From the NCBI GenBank assembly GCA_963733505.1, contig CAVTDW010000019.1:69205-133204 (forward strand): a stretch of DNA of 64,000 bases, given 5' to 3'. Source of the DNA: JALYXV01 sp963733505. Its GTDB lineage: Bacteria; Actinomycetota; Acidimicrobiia; Acidimicrobiales; Palsa-688. The notes under the pieces are model-generated. The model was given only the letters and a program-made list of their open reading frames with translations. It was not told the DNA's origin and did no database searches. Below, one piece after another: positions 54,942 to 64,000 of the stretch (position 1 is its first letter; every line of letters starts with the position of its first letter). The position numbers were made by a program, and so were the translations under genes.

Positions 54942-55397
54942 TCAGCAGAAGCCCGGAGGTTCGGCGGCACGTATCTTGCGGATCAGATTGCGCAGGGTGA
55001 CCTGGTCCTTGGCGCTGAGCGAGTTCACCGACGGCGGCGGGTCGAAGAGGACGTCGAGGGCCTTGGCTTTCGCCGCCTGGCCGCCCTCGGTGATCTCCAC
55101 AAGCTTTACCCGTCGATCGGTCTCGAGCGTGCGACGCTGGACATAGCCGCGCTCTTCCAAGCCGTCGACGATCCCAGTGACCCAGGAGGCGTCGCATCGC
55201 CACCCCTTGGCCAGCACGCTCATCGGCACCGCCTTGCCCGGGTCGAGCGACATCAGGGCCTTCAGCAGGGGTGGCGTGACGTCGGCGGCCGCACAGGCAC
55301 TGTGGAAGCGAACGAGGGAGTCCTGGCTGAGCATCATCTCGGCCATCAGACGCCAGGCCTCGTGGCCCGCCGGCTCCACGCTTGTATCCACCCCCAT
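54942..55397 (-). CDS. MarR-family transcriptional regulator
   Basis: The 151-aa winged-helix protein has VTPPLLKALMSLDPGKAVPM and SVLAKGWRCDASWVTGIVDG, followed by LEERGYVQRRTLETDRRVKL, the HTH and wing of MarR. It is divergent from the MMPL exporter gene with a shared 154-bp region containing an inverted repeat, so it probably represses both. An export substrate may be its ligand. Confidence 0.92.
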   Translation of the reverse strand: MGVDTSVEPAGHEAWRLMAEMMLSQDSLVRFHSACAAADVTPPLLKALMSLDPGKAVPMSVLAKGWRCDASWVTGIVDGLEERGYVQRRTLETDRRVKLVEITEGGQAAKAKALDVLFDPPPSVNSLSAKDQVTLRNLIRKIRAAEPPGFC

Positions 55398-55412
55398 ACT
55401 GTACGCCTGTCA

Positions 55413-55428
55413 GTTGTCTGAACACAAC
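55413..55428. promoter_or_regulatory. Candidate MarR operator between marR-type and mmpL-type genes
   Basis: GTTGTCTGAACACAAC has GTTGT and ACAAC arms around a 6-base centre. It sits about 16 bases upstream of the MarR start, in the divergent promoter region. The match is short, so chance is possible. Confidence 0.45.
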
Positions 55429-55551
55429 CATTTACTGGGGACAAGAAAACGTTTGACTGCACTCAAGGGATGTGGAAGAGTGACGGCTGCGAGCCGCCGC
55501 CGAAGGTGTCTTCACAGACCTGCGCTCCGATCGAACCCAGGGAGGTTTCAC

Positions 55552-57729
55552 ATGATCCACCTTGCTGACTTCTGTTACCGGAAACGACGCTTCATCCTGG
55601 CTGGGTGGGTCCTCGCCCTCATCGCCGTGATCGTCGCCGGCAGCGCCCTTCCGGCCACCCATCGCGCCAGTTACCAGACGCCGGGGGCCGAATCCACCAA
55701 GGCGTACGCCCTGCTGAACGATTCTTTTCCAGCCCGAAAAGGTGATTCGGTAAAGCTGGTCTTCGCAGGTGACATCAACTCGCCTGCGGTCCGGACGAAG
55801 GTCGAGGCCGAGATCGCGAAGATGTCCTCGCAACCACATGTGACCGGCATTACGAGCCCCTATTCGACCGCGGGCGCAGCGCAGATCTCTCACGACGGCA
55901 AGGTTGCATACGCCGAAGTTGACTTCGACCAGACGTTTGACAAGCTGATGACGAACGACGCCAGCTTCTCGAAACACTTCCTCAATGCTGCCGACCCTGG
56001 GCAAAAGCCTGGCCTCGACATCGAGGTAACCACGCTGGTGGCCCAGCAGAAGCTGGGCTCCGAGGCAATCGGCCTTCTCTTCGCAGCCTTCATACTCCTC
56101 CTCGCATTTGGGTCGGCGCTGGCCGCGGGACTGCCGCTCATCACCGCCCTCTTTGGATTGGGAATCGGTGCCATGCTCGGCGGAATTGCTTCACGCGCCT
56201 TCGAAACGCCCGAATGGGCAGCCACGGTGGCCACCATGATCGGACTTGGCGTCGGCATTGACTACGCGCTGTTCATCATCACGCGCTACCGGCAATCGCT
56301 GGCCAACGGGCTGACGCCTCGACAAGCCAACATCACCGCCATGGGCACCGCTGGCCGGGCGGTCCTGTTCGCCGGCGGTACCGTCGTGATTTCGCTGCTG
56401 GGCATGCTCACGATGGGGCTCAGCTATCTCGAGGGCGTGGCTGCGTCGTCGGTGCTGGCGGTCCTGGTCGTGCTCGCGGCCTCCCTCACCCTCCTGCCTG
56501 CCATTCTCGGTTTCGTCGGCACCAACATCGACCGGCTGCGGGTTCCCTTCACCGGCCGGCCGTCGCACCAGGGCCAGCGTGCCTTCTGGTACCGGTGGAG
56601 CCGGGTGGTCCAGCGGCGACCGTGGATGGCCTTCGGTGGGGCCGTCGTCGTGCTGGCCATCATCACGGTGCCGGTGCTGTCCCTGCGTTTCGGTTTCCCC
56701 GATGACGGCAACAACTTGAAGTCCGAGACGTCACGCCAGGCCTACGACCTGCTGACGACGGGTTTCGGCCCCGGCTTCAATGGCCCGCTGCTACTGGTTG
56801 TCGACCTCAAGAACGCACCTGATGCCAGTGCGACCCTGACCAGAATCGGCGCCAGCCTCAAACCGTCGGCCACCAACGGCATCGCCTTCGTCTCCCAGGC
56901 GGTTCGCAGCCCCACGGGCAACAGCGCCATCATCAACGTCTTCCCGACCAACAAGCCCCAGGACAAGGCGACGGGCCAACTGGTGCACCGGCTTCGCTCG
57001 TCGGTACTGCCGTCCGCCGTCACCGGGTCAGGCGCCAGGGTGCTCGTTGGCGGGTTCACCGCCATCTCGATCGATCAGAGCGCCTACATCACGCATCGGC
57101 TGCCGTTGTTCATCGGCGCGGTCGTGCTGCTGTCGTTCGTGCTGCTCACGACGGTGTTCCGTTCGCCGCTGGTCGCGGCCAAGGCTGGGGTCATGAATCT
57201 GCTGTCGATCGCCGCCGCCTACGGCGTGATGTCGTACGCCGTTCATGGCTCGTGGCTGGGACGGCTGCTCAAGATCCCCGAGACGCCGATCCCGGCGTTC
57301 ATCCCGATGATCATGTTCGCCATCTTGTTCGGGCTCTCGATGGACTACGAGGTGTTCCTCCTCAGCCGAATCCGTGAGGAGTACGTCCGCACGGGCGACA
57401 ATGCCGCCGCCGTGGCGGACGGTCTGGCATCGACGGCACGCGTGATCACCGCCGCCGCGGCCATCATGGTGTTCGTCTTCGGGGTGTTCATCTTCGATCC
57501 GAGCATCTTCATCAAGCAGATCGGCCTTGGACTCGCGACCGCGGTGGTCGTCGACGCCACCATCGTCCGGATGGTGCTGGTGCCCGCCACCATGGAGCTG
57601 TTGGGCGACGCCAACTGGTGGATGCCGCGCTGGCTCGGCCGGATCCTGCCCGAGGTCCACATCGACGGCGAATCGTCGGTCGAAGCCGAACTGGCGACCT
57701 TGCTGGCCGAGGAGTCGGTTCCGGTCTAG
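55552..57729 (+). CDS. MMPL/RND-family transporter
   Basis: The 725-aa exporter has an N-terminal helix (FILAGWVLALIAVIVAGSAL), a periplasmic loop, a first bundle (GLLFAAFILLLAFGSALAAG, IGLGVGIDYALFIITRYRQS), a second loop and a second bundle (FGLSMDYEVFLLSRIREEYV) with the paired Asp-Tyr motifs GIDYALF and SMDYEVF of MMPL proteins. It likely exports a lipid or drug. A GGAGG site precedes the ATG at 55552; the open frame upstream to 55177 is a shadow. Confidence 0.93.
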   Translation: MIHLADFCYRKRRFILAGWVLALIAVIVAGSALPATHRASYQTPGAESTKAYALLNDSFPARKGDSVKLVFAGDINSPAVRTKVEAEIAKMSSQPHVTGITSPYSTAGAAQISHDGKVAYAEVDFDQTFDKLMTNDASFSKHFLNAADPGQKPGLDIEVTTLVAQQKLGSEAIGLLFAAFILLLAFGSALAAGLPLITALFGLGIGAMLGGIASRAFETPEWAATVATMIGLGVGIDYALFIITRYRQSLANGLTPRQANITAMGTAGRAVLFAGGTVVISLLGMLTMGLSYLEGVAASSVLAVLVVLAASLTLLPAILGFVGTNIDRLRVPFTGRPSHQGQRAFWYRWSRVVQRRPWMAFGGAVVVLAIITVPVLSLRFGFPDDGNNLKSETSRQAYDLLTTGFGPGFNGPLLLVVDLKNAPDASATLTRIGASLKPSATNGIAFVSQAVRSPTGNSAIINVFPTNKPQDKATGQLVHRLRSSVLPSAVTGSGARVLVGGFTAISIDQSAYITHRLPLFIGAVVLLSFVLLTTVFRSPLVAAKAGVMNLLSIAAAYGVMSYAVHGSWLGRLLKIPETPIPAFIPMIMFAILFGLSMDYEVFLLSRIREEYVRTGDNAAAVADGLASTARVITAAAAIMVFVFGVFIFDPSIFIKQIGLGLATAVVVDATIVRMVLVPATMELLGDANWWMPRWLGRILPEVHIDGESSVEAELATLLAEESVPV

Positions 57730-57750
57730 GACCGACACAGGCCGACTCGG

Positions 57751-59845
57751 TCAGGTCGTGGTGACCCTGATCGCGGCCAGGAAGCTGCCGGCATTGCTGT
57801 CGACACCGACGTCGTTGACCCCAAGGAACAGCCGACCTTGGGCGTCGACGTCGAAGTCGTGGGCCTGGCCGATCACGAACGGATCACCGTTGCCGATACG
57901 AGCGATGAGGGCCGCGTGGTTGGCGACCAGTGGCGCCCCGTTGACGATGACATTGAACTGCCGAAGTTCGAGTCTGGTGTCACCGTCGGGCCCGACCGTA
58001 GAAGTTGCGGGCTTGGATTTGTCGTGCTCGATCGTCCCGGTGGCGGTGATGGTCACGTGTTGACCGAAGTTGAGGTCGATGTTGGTATCGGTCCACGCCT
58101 GCGTGGCTGGGACGGAAATCGACCCGGACGTGACGACCGATGTCGTCGTGGTGGCCTCGACGGTCGACTGGGTCGTGGTCGTCAGCGCCGCCGGTGACTT
58201 GTGCCCCGAACTCCGGGTGACGAGGGCGACGGCTACCACCGCGACCAACGCGGCCAGCACCAGCACGCCGATGGCGGCGCCGCGGTGGCGAGTGAAGATG
58301 TTGCCGTCCGAGGCGCTCGGGGGGCCGGGAGGTGCCGGCCGGTCCGGTGGCGAGGGCGGTCGAGGTCGTCGGCCGCGGCGGCCGGAAGGCGCACCTTCCC
58401 CCCGCACCGCCTGAGGACCCATCACCTGCGGCCACCGTGGTCCCACTGACTGCCGCCGAACTCTCGGTCCGCTTCTCAATGGGCGCATCCACGATGAGCT
58501 CGGAGGGCTGCGGTGGTGGTGGCAATGGTGGTGGTGGCGCGGCGCCGGTCGGAGCGCGAGTGGGGGCGCCAGTCGCAGCGGCAGTCGGAGCGCCAGTCGC
58601 AGCGGCAGTCGGAGCGCCAGTCGCAGCGGCAGTCGGAGCGCCAGTCGCAGCGGCAGTCGGGGCGCCAGTCGCAGCGGCAGTCGGGACGCCGGTCGCAGCG
58701 CCAGTCGCAGTGGCAGTCGGGACGCCAGTCGGCGGCTGGGCGCTCCCGCCGGGTGCCGCGATGCGCGCCGAGCCGGGTTCGCCGTTCCAGCCCGCGGCGG
58801 CGAGTGCGGCGCCGAGCGCGACCGCATGCTTGGGGTGGACGTCCATGGCCACGGGCCGGCCGATCTCCGCCGCCACCAGCTGGCCTACCAGCGGAATGCG
58901 CGACGACCCCCCAACCAGCAACACCGCCTTGACCGTCTCAGTCGCCACTCCCGCCGATCGAAACGCTCGGCCCAGGGCGGCGGTGGTCTCGGCCAGTGTC
59001 GGGCGGATCATGGCCTCGAACTCCGCCCGGGTCAGGCGGATCTCCGTCTGCACCTGCGGGAGCAGGACCGGAATCGACACGTCGGTATCGGCGGACAGCG
59101 CCTCCTTGGCCTCGACGCAGTCAGCCCGCAGGCGGGCCAGGCCGGACAATGAGGCCTGGTCGTTGAGGTCCATAGCCTCCAACGCCGGCCCGAGGAATCC
59201 CGACACATGGCCGAACACCGCCTCGTCGAAGTCGATGCCGCCCAGCCGTTCGATGCCCTCGGCTTGGCCCAACAGCTCGAAGCCCGATCCGGTGTGCGCC
59301 AGCACGGCCGCGTCGAAGGTACCGCCTCCGAGGTCGTAGATCCCAACCACATCGCCCAGGTCGACGCGTTCCCGCCAGGCGTATTGCAGGGCGGCGGCCT
59401 CGGGCTCGGTCAGCAACAGCGCCGACTCCACCCCTGCCGCCCGCAGGGCCTGCACCAGCAGCTCGGTCTTGAAGGGACCCCAGTTCGCCGGGTGGGTGAC
59501 GGCCACACCCTGGGGCATCTCCCCTTCCTGGGCGGCCACCTCTGCGACCAGGAATCGCGCGACCTGCGAGAACAGCGCATCCGCCGACCAGGGAGACCCC
59601 CCGAGCAACACCGGCGTCGAGTCGCCGAAGCGCCGCTTGAAGTACCTCGCCAGCCGCCCGGGCTCGTTCAGCCCGCGGCGTACGGCGGCGTCACCGACGA
59701 GGAATGATCCGTCGTCACGCAGGAACAGCACCGAAGGCACGGCCGCGGCGTGGTGCCCGAGACTCACAACCTCCACCCGACCATCTGAGGCCACTGCTGC
59801 CGCCGAGAAGGTCGTCCCCACATCCAGCCCCAGCCAGTACGCCAC
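57751..59845 (-). CDS. Hsp70-like ATPase fused to a membrane anchor and lectin-like domain (one-base frame break)
   Basis: From GTG 59845: an actin/Hsp70 ATPase with YWLGLDVGTTFSAAAVASD, VGIYDLGGGTFDAAVLA and KAVLLVGGSSRIPLVGQL. A TGAPTAAA repeat linker and a Pro-rich stretch follow in place of the substrate-binding domain. After a shift at the C6 run 58394-58399 come RGRRPRPPSPP, a transmembrane helix (AAIGVLVLAALVAVVAVALV) and a C-terminal LecA/PA-IL-like beta-sandwich (DLNFGQHVTITATGTI to GNDPFVIG-type strands, ending SNAGSFLAAIRV). A cytoplasmic ATPase linked to an extracytoplasmic sugar-binding-like domain is unusual. Confidence 0.78.
58566..58733. repeat. 24-bp tandem repeats encoding TGAPTAAA units
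   Basis: Unit GCGCCAGTCGCAGCGGCAGT followed by CGGA occurs about five times almost exactly, then decays over two more copies. The length is a multiple of three. It encodes the linker of the Hsp70-like gene on the minus strand. Confidence 0.9.
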
Positions 59846-60154
59846 GCGCCGAGATGGTACTGCCGAACCCGGCGGTCGGCGCAGCATCAGTCACAGGGCT
59901 GCCAGAACCTGTCCGAGGCGGCGACGCGAAGGTCGCTTGGAGAGCCGCCGGCACTCGCCGTACCCGAGTACCCCCTGGGACCGAAAACCGGACTCAGATG
60001 AACAATAGTGAAACCTGCGATGAATTGCCGACGGCTAAACCCATAAATGGACCGATTTCTCTGCAAGAAAGTGAAATCCACAACAGTGTCCACTGGATAC
60101 CCACAATCGCGAGTTCCTACCGTGCCGGTAACGACAAAGGTTCGGAGGACATCG

Positions 60155-60818
60155 GTGTCTCGTGGACAGCAGACAGCGATCACGATCGAGGACGCCTTGG
60201 TCGAGATCGACGAGCGGGTGCTTCACTTGTTTGCGATGGTCAGCGAAGGTCTCGGCGCCGCGACCGCAGCGTTCCTTGCCGGCGACTGCGACGTCGCACG
60301 GCGGTTGGTGGCGGCCGACGTGAACGTGGATTCCTTGGAAATCGCAATTGAGGACCTGGTGCACAACCGGCTCGTCCGCGGGCCCACTGTCGCGATCAAT
60401 GTCTTATTGCCCCTCGTCGCAATTCTTCGAATAGTGCCTGAGTTAGAACGCAGCGGGGATTTGGTCGAACATATTGCTCTGCGCACTCCACAGGGCATGG
60501 CAGAGCAACTTTCGCCCCGAGCCCGGGGGCTCATTCTGGAAATGGGCGAGGTCGGCGTCGACATGTGGCGCGCCGCGGCCGAACGCGTACGCCGAGCGCG
60601 ACCTCGGAGCTGCGACGCGACTTCGGGTCCTGGACGACCATCTCGACGATCTGCACGTCTGCCTGTCAGCCGAACTCGCCCAGAACGACATCTCGACGTC
60701 GGTGGCGATCGAGATGGGGCTGATCGCCCGATTCCTGGAGCGACTCGGAGACCATGCCGTCAACGTGGCTCGCCGCTTTGGCGACCTGTGCCGAGACGAC
60801 GGGGAGCCTGCGGCGTGA
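60155..60818 (+). CDS. phoU: PhoU-family phosphate signalling protein (one-base frame break)
   Basis: From GTG 60155 with a GGAGG site: ITIEDALVEIDERVLHLFAM, then AFLAGDCDVARRLVAADVNV and LEIAIEDLVHNRLVRGPTV, then a second PhoU repeat that begins before the break (RIVPELERSGDLVEHIA) and continues after about 60590 in another frame as YAERDLGAATRLRVLDDHLD and EMGLIARFLERLGDHAVNVA. Both E/DxxxD metal motifs of PhoU (ERSGDLVEH, ERLGDHAVN) are retained. No pst genes are in the window. The stop overlaps the next GTG. Confidence 0.85.
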
Positions 60819-61207
60819 CCACCTCATGTCAAACTGCCCTTTCAGCGGGGGCCTCGGTGGGAGTTCACACCGCCTCGGTTCTCTCCTCGGTCGCGGCAAC
60901 CATCGGGATGGCCCGAACGGCACTGGCCGTTGCCAACCCGCTCGACGCAACCATCGTGGCGTCGCGACTGTTGTATGGGGTCGAGGTGGATCTCGACGCG
61001 TTGTTGGAAACGATCGGCCAGGACCCAAGCATCTGGCCCCTCGTCCTGGCGTTGCGCGACGAGATCAGCGCCTACCTCCTGGCCGCCGAATCCCTGGAAA
61101 AGACCGGAGTGGCACAGACCGTTACCGTCGCCCTGCTGCGGCGTGGGACCAGCCGTGCCCAAGAACGGGTCGACCGTTTGGCCAACCGAGGCGTGCCACC
61201 GATGTGA
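60815..61207 (+). CDS. Hypothetical protein coupled to phoU
   Basis: The 130-aa protein starts at GTG 60815, overlapping the PhoU stop (GTGA). It contains SVGVHTASVLSSVAATIGMA and ASRLLYGVEVDLDALLETIG, then LALRDEISAYLLAAESLEKT, mostly helical with no signal or membrane segment. I recognise no family. The coupling suggests a role with PhoU. Confidence 0.6.
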   Translation: MTTSCQTALSAGASVGVHTASVLSSVAATIGMARTALAVANPLDATIVASRLLYGVEVDLDALLETIGQDPSIWPLVLALRDEISAYLLAAESLEKTGVAQTVTVALLRRGTSRAQERVDRLANRGVPPM

Positions 61208-61286
61208 AGCGCCGGATGACGCCGAGCGACGCCGCCCGGCCGGCGACGCCGAAGTACTTCGGCCCCGATTGGCAGTTGGCCGACCT

Positions 61287-61342
61287 TGGCAGTTCTGCCG
61301 TCCCAAGACCGGGAAAAATGATCACGGTCGGCAGAACTGCCA
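61287..61342. terminator. Inverted repeat between convergent hypothetical gene and katG
   Basis: TGGCAGTTCTGCCG (61287-61300) is repeated as CGGCAGAACTGCCA (61329-61342) around a 28-base spacer. Each arm is itself nearly palindromic (GGCAG..CTGCC). It lies between genes ending at 61207 and 61401, so it most likely terminates both. Confidence 0.6.
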
Positions 61343-61400
61343 CTCGATTAGGGCGGGGCCAGGGCGGCCCCGTGGTGAGCGCGAGTGTTGGTCGCGTCGA

Positions 61401-63599
61401 TCAGGCGAGGTCGAAGCGGTCGAGGTTCATGACCTTGTCCCACGCGGCAACGAAGTCACGCACGAACTTCTCCTTCGAGTCGTCACATGCATAGACCTCC
61501 GCTAACGCTCGGAGCTGGGAGTTCGAACCGAAGACAAGGTCGGCGGCGGTGGCGGTCCACTTGACGTCGCCCGTCGCGCGATCACGACCCTCGTACACGT
61601 TCTCGGACGAGACGGATGGCTTCCACTCGATGCCCATGTCGAGCAGGTTCACGAAGAAGTCGTTGGTCAACGTCTCGGCTCGGTCGGTGAAAACGCCGTG
61701 CTGGAGTTGCATGAAGTTGGCGTTCAACGCACGCATGCCGCCGATGAGAACGGTCATCTGGGGGGCGGTCAGCGTCAACAGGTTGGCCCGATCCAGGAGG
61801 AGCTGCTCACCCGGCAATTTCTCGCCGGCCCGGAGGTAGTTCCGGAATCCATCGGCAGTCGGTTCGAGCACGGCAAACGACTCCACATCGGTTTGATCCT
61901 GCGAGGCGTCCGTGCGTCCCGGAACGAACGGGACCGTGACGTCGTACCCGGCGTTGTGCGCCGCTTGCTCGACGGCTGCGCACCCGCCCAGAACGATCAC
62001 GTCCGCCAGCGAGACCTTCGTTCCGCCGGATTGCGAGGCGTTGAAATCCTGCTGAATTCCCTCGAGGGTCTGCAACACCGTCGCCAGTAGGGCCGGTTGG
62101 TTGACTTCCCACCCCTTTTGCGGCGCAAGGCGAATCCGCGCCCCGTTCGCGCCGCCCCGCTTGTCGGTCCCGCGAAATGTGGCTGCCGACGCCCAGGCGG
62201 TCGAGACCAGTTGGGGGATTGTCAGTCCCGAGGCGAGGATCTTGGCCTTGAGGGCAGCGACGTCCTCCGCCCCAACCAGGTCATGATCGACGTCGGGGAC
62301 GGGGTCCTGCCACAGCTCCCGCTCCGAGGGAACCAACGGGCCGAGGTAGCGCGAGACGGGACCCATGTCGCGGTGCGTCAGCTTGAACCATGCCTTGGCG
62401 AAGGCTTCCGCGAGCTGCTCCGGATGCTCGCGGAACCGCTTCGCGATCGGCTCGTAGATCGGATCCACCTTCAGCGCCAGGTCCGTCGTCAGCATCATCG
62501 GGGCGTGCCGCTTCGACGGATCATGAGCGTCGGGTACGGTGCCTTGGGCCGAGGGATCCGTGGGCGTCCACTGCTTCGCACCGGCGGGGCTCGTCGTCAA
62601 CTCCCAGTCGTACCTGAACAGGATGTCGAGGTACCCGTTGTCCCATTTCGTCGGCTCGGTGGTCCACGCGCCCTCCAGCCCACTGGTGATGGTGTCGGCG
62701 CCCTTGCCGCTGCCACAGGTGTTCCTCCAGCCGAGGCCTTGCTCCTCGAGGGGGCAGGCCTCGGGTTCCGGACCGACGCAGTCGGCACTGACTGCCCCAT
62801 GGCACTTGCCGAAGGTGTGGCCGCCGACGATGAGCGCAAGGGTCTCCTCGTCGTTCATCGCCATTCGAGCGAAGGTCTCTCGAATGTCCCTGGCCGCGGC
62901 ACGCGGATCCGCGCTGCCGTTCGGCCCCTCCGGGTTCACGTAGATCAGGCCCATCTGGACGGCGCCGAGAGGACCAGCGAGTTCCCTGTCGCCGCTGTAG
63001 CGCTCATCTCCGAGCCATGTGTCCTCAGGGCCCCAGATGACCTCGTCGGGCTCCCAGATGTCCTCTCGCCCGCCGCCGAAGCCGCCCGTCGCGAAGCCCA
63101 TCGATTCCAGGGCACAGTTGCCGGCGAGGATGATCAGGTCGCCCCAGGAGATCTTCCGGCCGTACTTCTGCTTGACCGGCCACAGCAACCGGCGCGCCTT
63201 GTCCAGATTCGCATTGTCAGGCCAACTGTTGAGCGGCGCAAAGCGCTGCGCGCCGCTGCCGCCGCCGCCTCGACCATCGGCGATGCGGTAGGTGCCTGCG
63301 CTGTGCCAGGCCATCCGAATGAAGAGCGGCCCGTAGTGCCCGTAGTCGGCCGGCCACCAGTCCTGCGACGTGGTCATTACCTGGACGATGTCCTGCTTCA
63401 GCCCGTCGAGGTCAAGGGTGTTGAACTCGTCGGCGTAGTTGAAGTCGTCGTCCATCGGATTGGACAGAGGCGAGTGCTGGTGGAGAACCGACAGGTCCAG
63501 TTGATTCGGCCACCAGTCCTGGTTCGACCTGGGCCGCGTCCCCTTGGGGGTGGGGGCGGAGATTGCTGGGTTCTCGCTTTCGCTGCCGCTGTCAGACAC
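61401..63599 (-). CDS. katG: Catalase-peroxidase
   Basis: Haem enzyme with catalase and peroxidase activity, 732 aa. The distal site IRMAWHSAGTYR with the catalytic Trp, and the WGDLIILAGNCALESMGFAT and proximal VGGHTFGKCHGA blocks, are in the N-terminal peroxidase domain. The C-terminal domain is complete (PQLVSTAWASAATFRGTDKR, VIVLGGCAAVEQAAHNAG). The GTG at 63599 with an AAAGGA site is used. It is convergent with the phoU-linked gene. Confidence 0.97.
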   Translation of the reverse strand: MSDSGSESENPAISAPTPKGTRPRSNQDWWPNQLDLSVLHQHSPLSNPMDDDFNYADEFNTLDLDGLKQDIVQVMTTSQDWWPADYGHYGPLFIRMAWHSAGTYRIADGRGGGGSGAQRFAPLNSWPDNANLDKARRLLWPVKQKYGRKISWGDLIILAGNCALESMGFATGGFGGGREDIWEPDEVIWGPEDTWLGDERYSGDRELAGPLGAVQMGLIYVNPEGPNGSADPRAAARDIRETFARMAMNDEETLALIVGGHTFGKCHGAVSADCVGPEPEACPLEEQGLGWRNTCGSGKGADTITSGLEGAWTTEPTKWDNGYLDILFRYDWELTTSPAGAKQWTPTDPSAQGTVPDAHDPSKRHAPMMLTTDLALKVDPIYEPIAKRFREHPEQLAEAFAKAWFKLTHRDMGPVSRYLGPLVPSERELWQDPVPDVDHDLVGAEDVAALKAKILASGLTIPQLVSTAWASAATFRGTDKRGGANGARIRLAPQKGWEVNQPALLATVLQTLEGIQQDFNASQSGGTKVSLADVIVLGGCAAVEQAAHNAGYDVTVPFVPGRTDASQDQTDVESFAVLEPTADGFRNYLRAGEKLPGEQLLLDRANLLTLTAPQMTVLIGGMRALNANFMQLQHGVFTDRAETLTNDFFVNLLDMGIEWKPSVSSENVYEGRDRATGDVKWTATAADLVFGSNSQLRALAEVYACDDSKEKFVRDFVAAWDKVMNLDRFDLA

Positions 63600-64000
63600 G
63601 TCAGTTGTCCTTTCTCGTTGTTTCCCGGTGAAGGCTGGTCGCTTCGACGATGGTTGTGCTAAATCCAAGGCTGTGCCGCGCAACGGGTGTCGCCCGGCCC
63701 CGCTTGCAGTGCGATGTCGGCCCGTTAGCCGAACCGCCGATCTCGTGACCCGAGTCGGCTGCGGTCGTCAGGCGCGAGGTGTCGCCGGGCCGCCGTCGAC
63801 GTCAACCATCCTGCTGCCGCTTTGGTTGTAGTGGGCGGCCGACCAGGCGGCGCGGCCACGCAAGGGGCCGTGACCGGCAGACCGCGGACGCGGAGAGGCG
63901 CATCGTTGTCGGCGGACGTCTCCAGAGCCACGCTCGGAGCCTACCCGACGATGCTGGAATAAGTCTAGTTCTAGCTCCATACCAGTTTCCGACTAGATCC
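63600..64000. other. Upstream region of katG
   Basis: About 400 bp with no convincing coding frame. The last 45 bases are richer in A+T and contain CTAGTTCTAG near 63966-63975, a short palindrome-like site that could be part of a regulatory region such as a Fur-type box. The match is too weak to assign. No furA-like gene is seen before the window ends. Confidence 0.4.

Noticed and set aside
63725..63980. Short minus-strand frames upstream of katG as a possible furA
   Set aside because: No winged-helix or metal-binding histidines of Fur proteins are present.

Overview
High-GC DNA from an actinobacterium. The pointers are GTG and TTG starts, GC-biased third codon positions, a mycothiol-type maleylpyruvate isomerase fold protein, an F420-type LLM oxidoreductase, an actinobacterial GlgC/GlgM pair, form II CO dehydrogenase-like genes and many GTGA/ATGA stop-start overlaps. 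The gene mix suggests a lineage outside Streptomyces and Mycobacterium, possibly Acidimicrobiia; that placement is inference. No rRNA, tRNA or CRISPR array was recognised.

Layout. 0.2-3.3 kb: isoprenoid precursors (GGPP synthase, a 41-aa coupled ORF, dxs). 3.3-4.8 kb: a DinB/MDMPI protein and a SRAP protein, convergent and overlapping. 5.05-11.46 kb: a Tn554-type element (tyrosine recombinases TnpA and TnpB plus TnpC, with cargo) that splits a lipoprotein gene in two; its 5' half lies at 11.5-11.9 kb and its 3' half at 4.84-5.05 kb. 11.9-14.3 kb: DUF2277, an ECF sigma factor and a membrane protein. 14.3-17.9 kb: tag, ecfT and an ECF transporter protein fusing an S-like membrane domain to two ATPases. 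18.1-22.9 kb: YbaK, dCTP deaminase, CrtI-like oxidoreductase, MOSC protein, esterase. 23-30.3 kb: coxSLM, MoxR, VWA, LLM oxidoreductase, MocA-like transferase. 31-33.2 kb: VOC protein and two hydrolases. 33.3-37.7 kb: guaA, glgC, glgM. 37.8-45.6 kb: PadR with an operator, a winged-helix/SLREAL-repeat membrane protein, an M23 peptidase with a lectin-like propeller, YkgJ, a RLENL-repeat protein, a phospholipase C-like esterase, OsmC. 45.7-48.3 kb: ferric-reductase-like protein, FMN-binding protein and ApbE, beside a truncated response regulator. 48.6-52.5 kb: kaiC-kaiB-PAS/GAF/PP2C phosphatase. 52.7-57.7 kb: M50 peptidase, XRE/MmyB regulator with an NTF2 gene, MarR regulator with an MMPL exporter. 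57.7-63.6 kb: an Hsp70-transmembrane-lectin-like fusion, PhoU, a hypothetical protein, katG.

The most interesting units are the kaiC-kaiB-phosphatase operon, the Tn554-like insertion that carries an intact homologue of the gene it splits, the two unusual membrane architectures (winged helix plus SLREAL repeats; Hsp70 plus lectin-like domain), and the flavinylation-type redox operon.

A caution for the whole window: at least twelve genes or gene segments have their reading frame broken by what looks like one base gained or lost, often in a C or G run, while both flanks stay protein-like. This looks more like residual sequencing indels than true pseudogenes. For those genes the coordinates span the reconstructed gene, and the break position is given.
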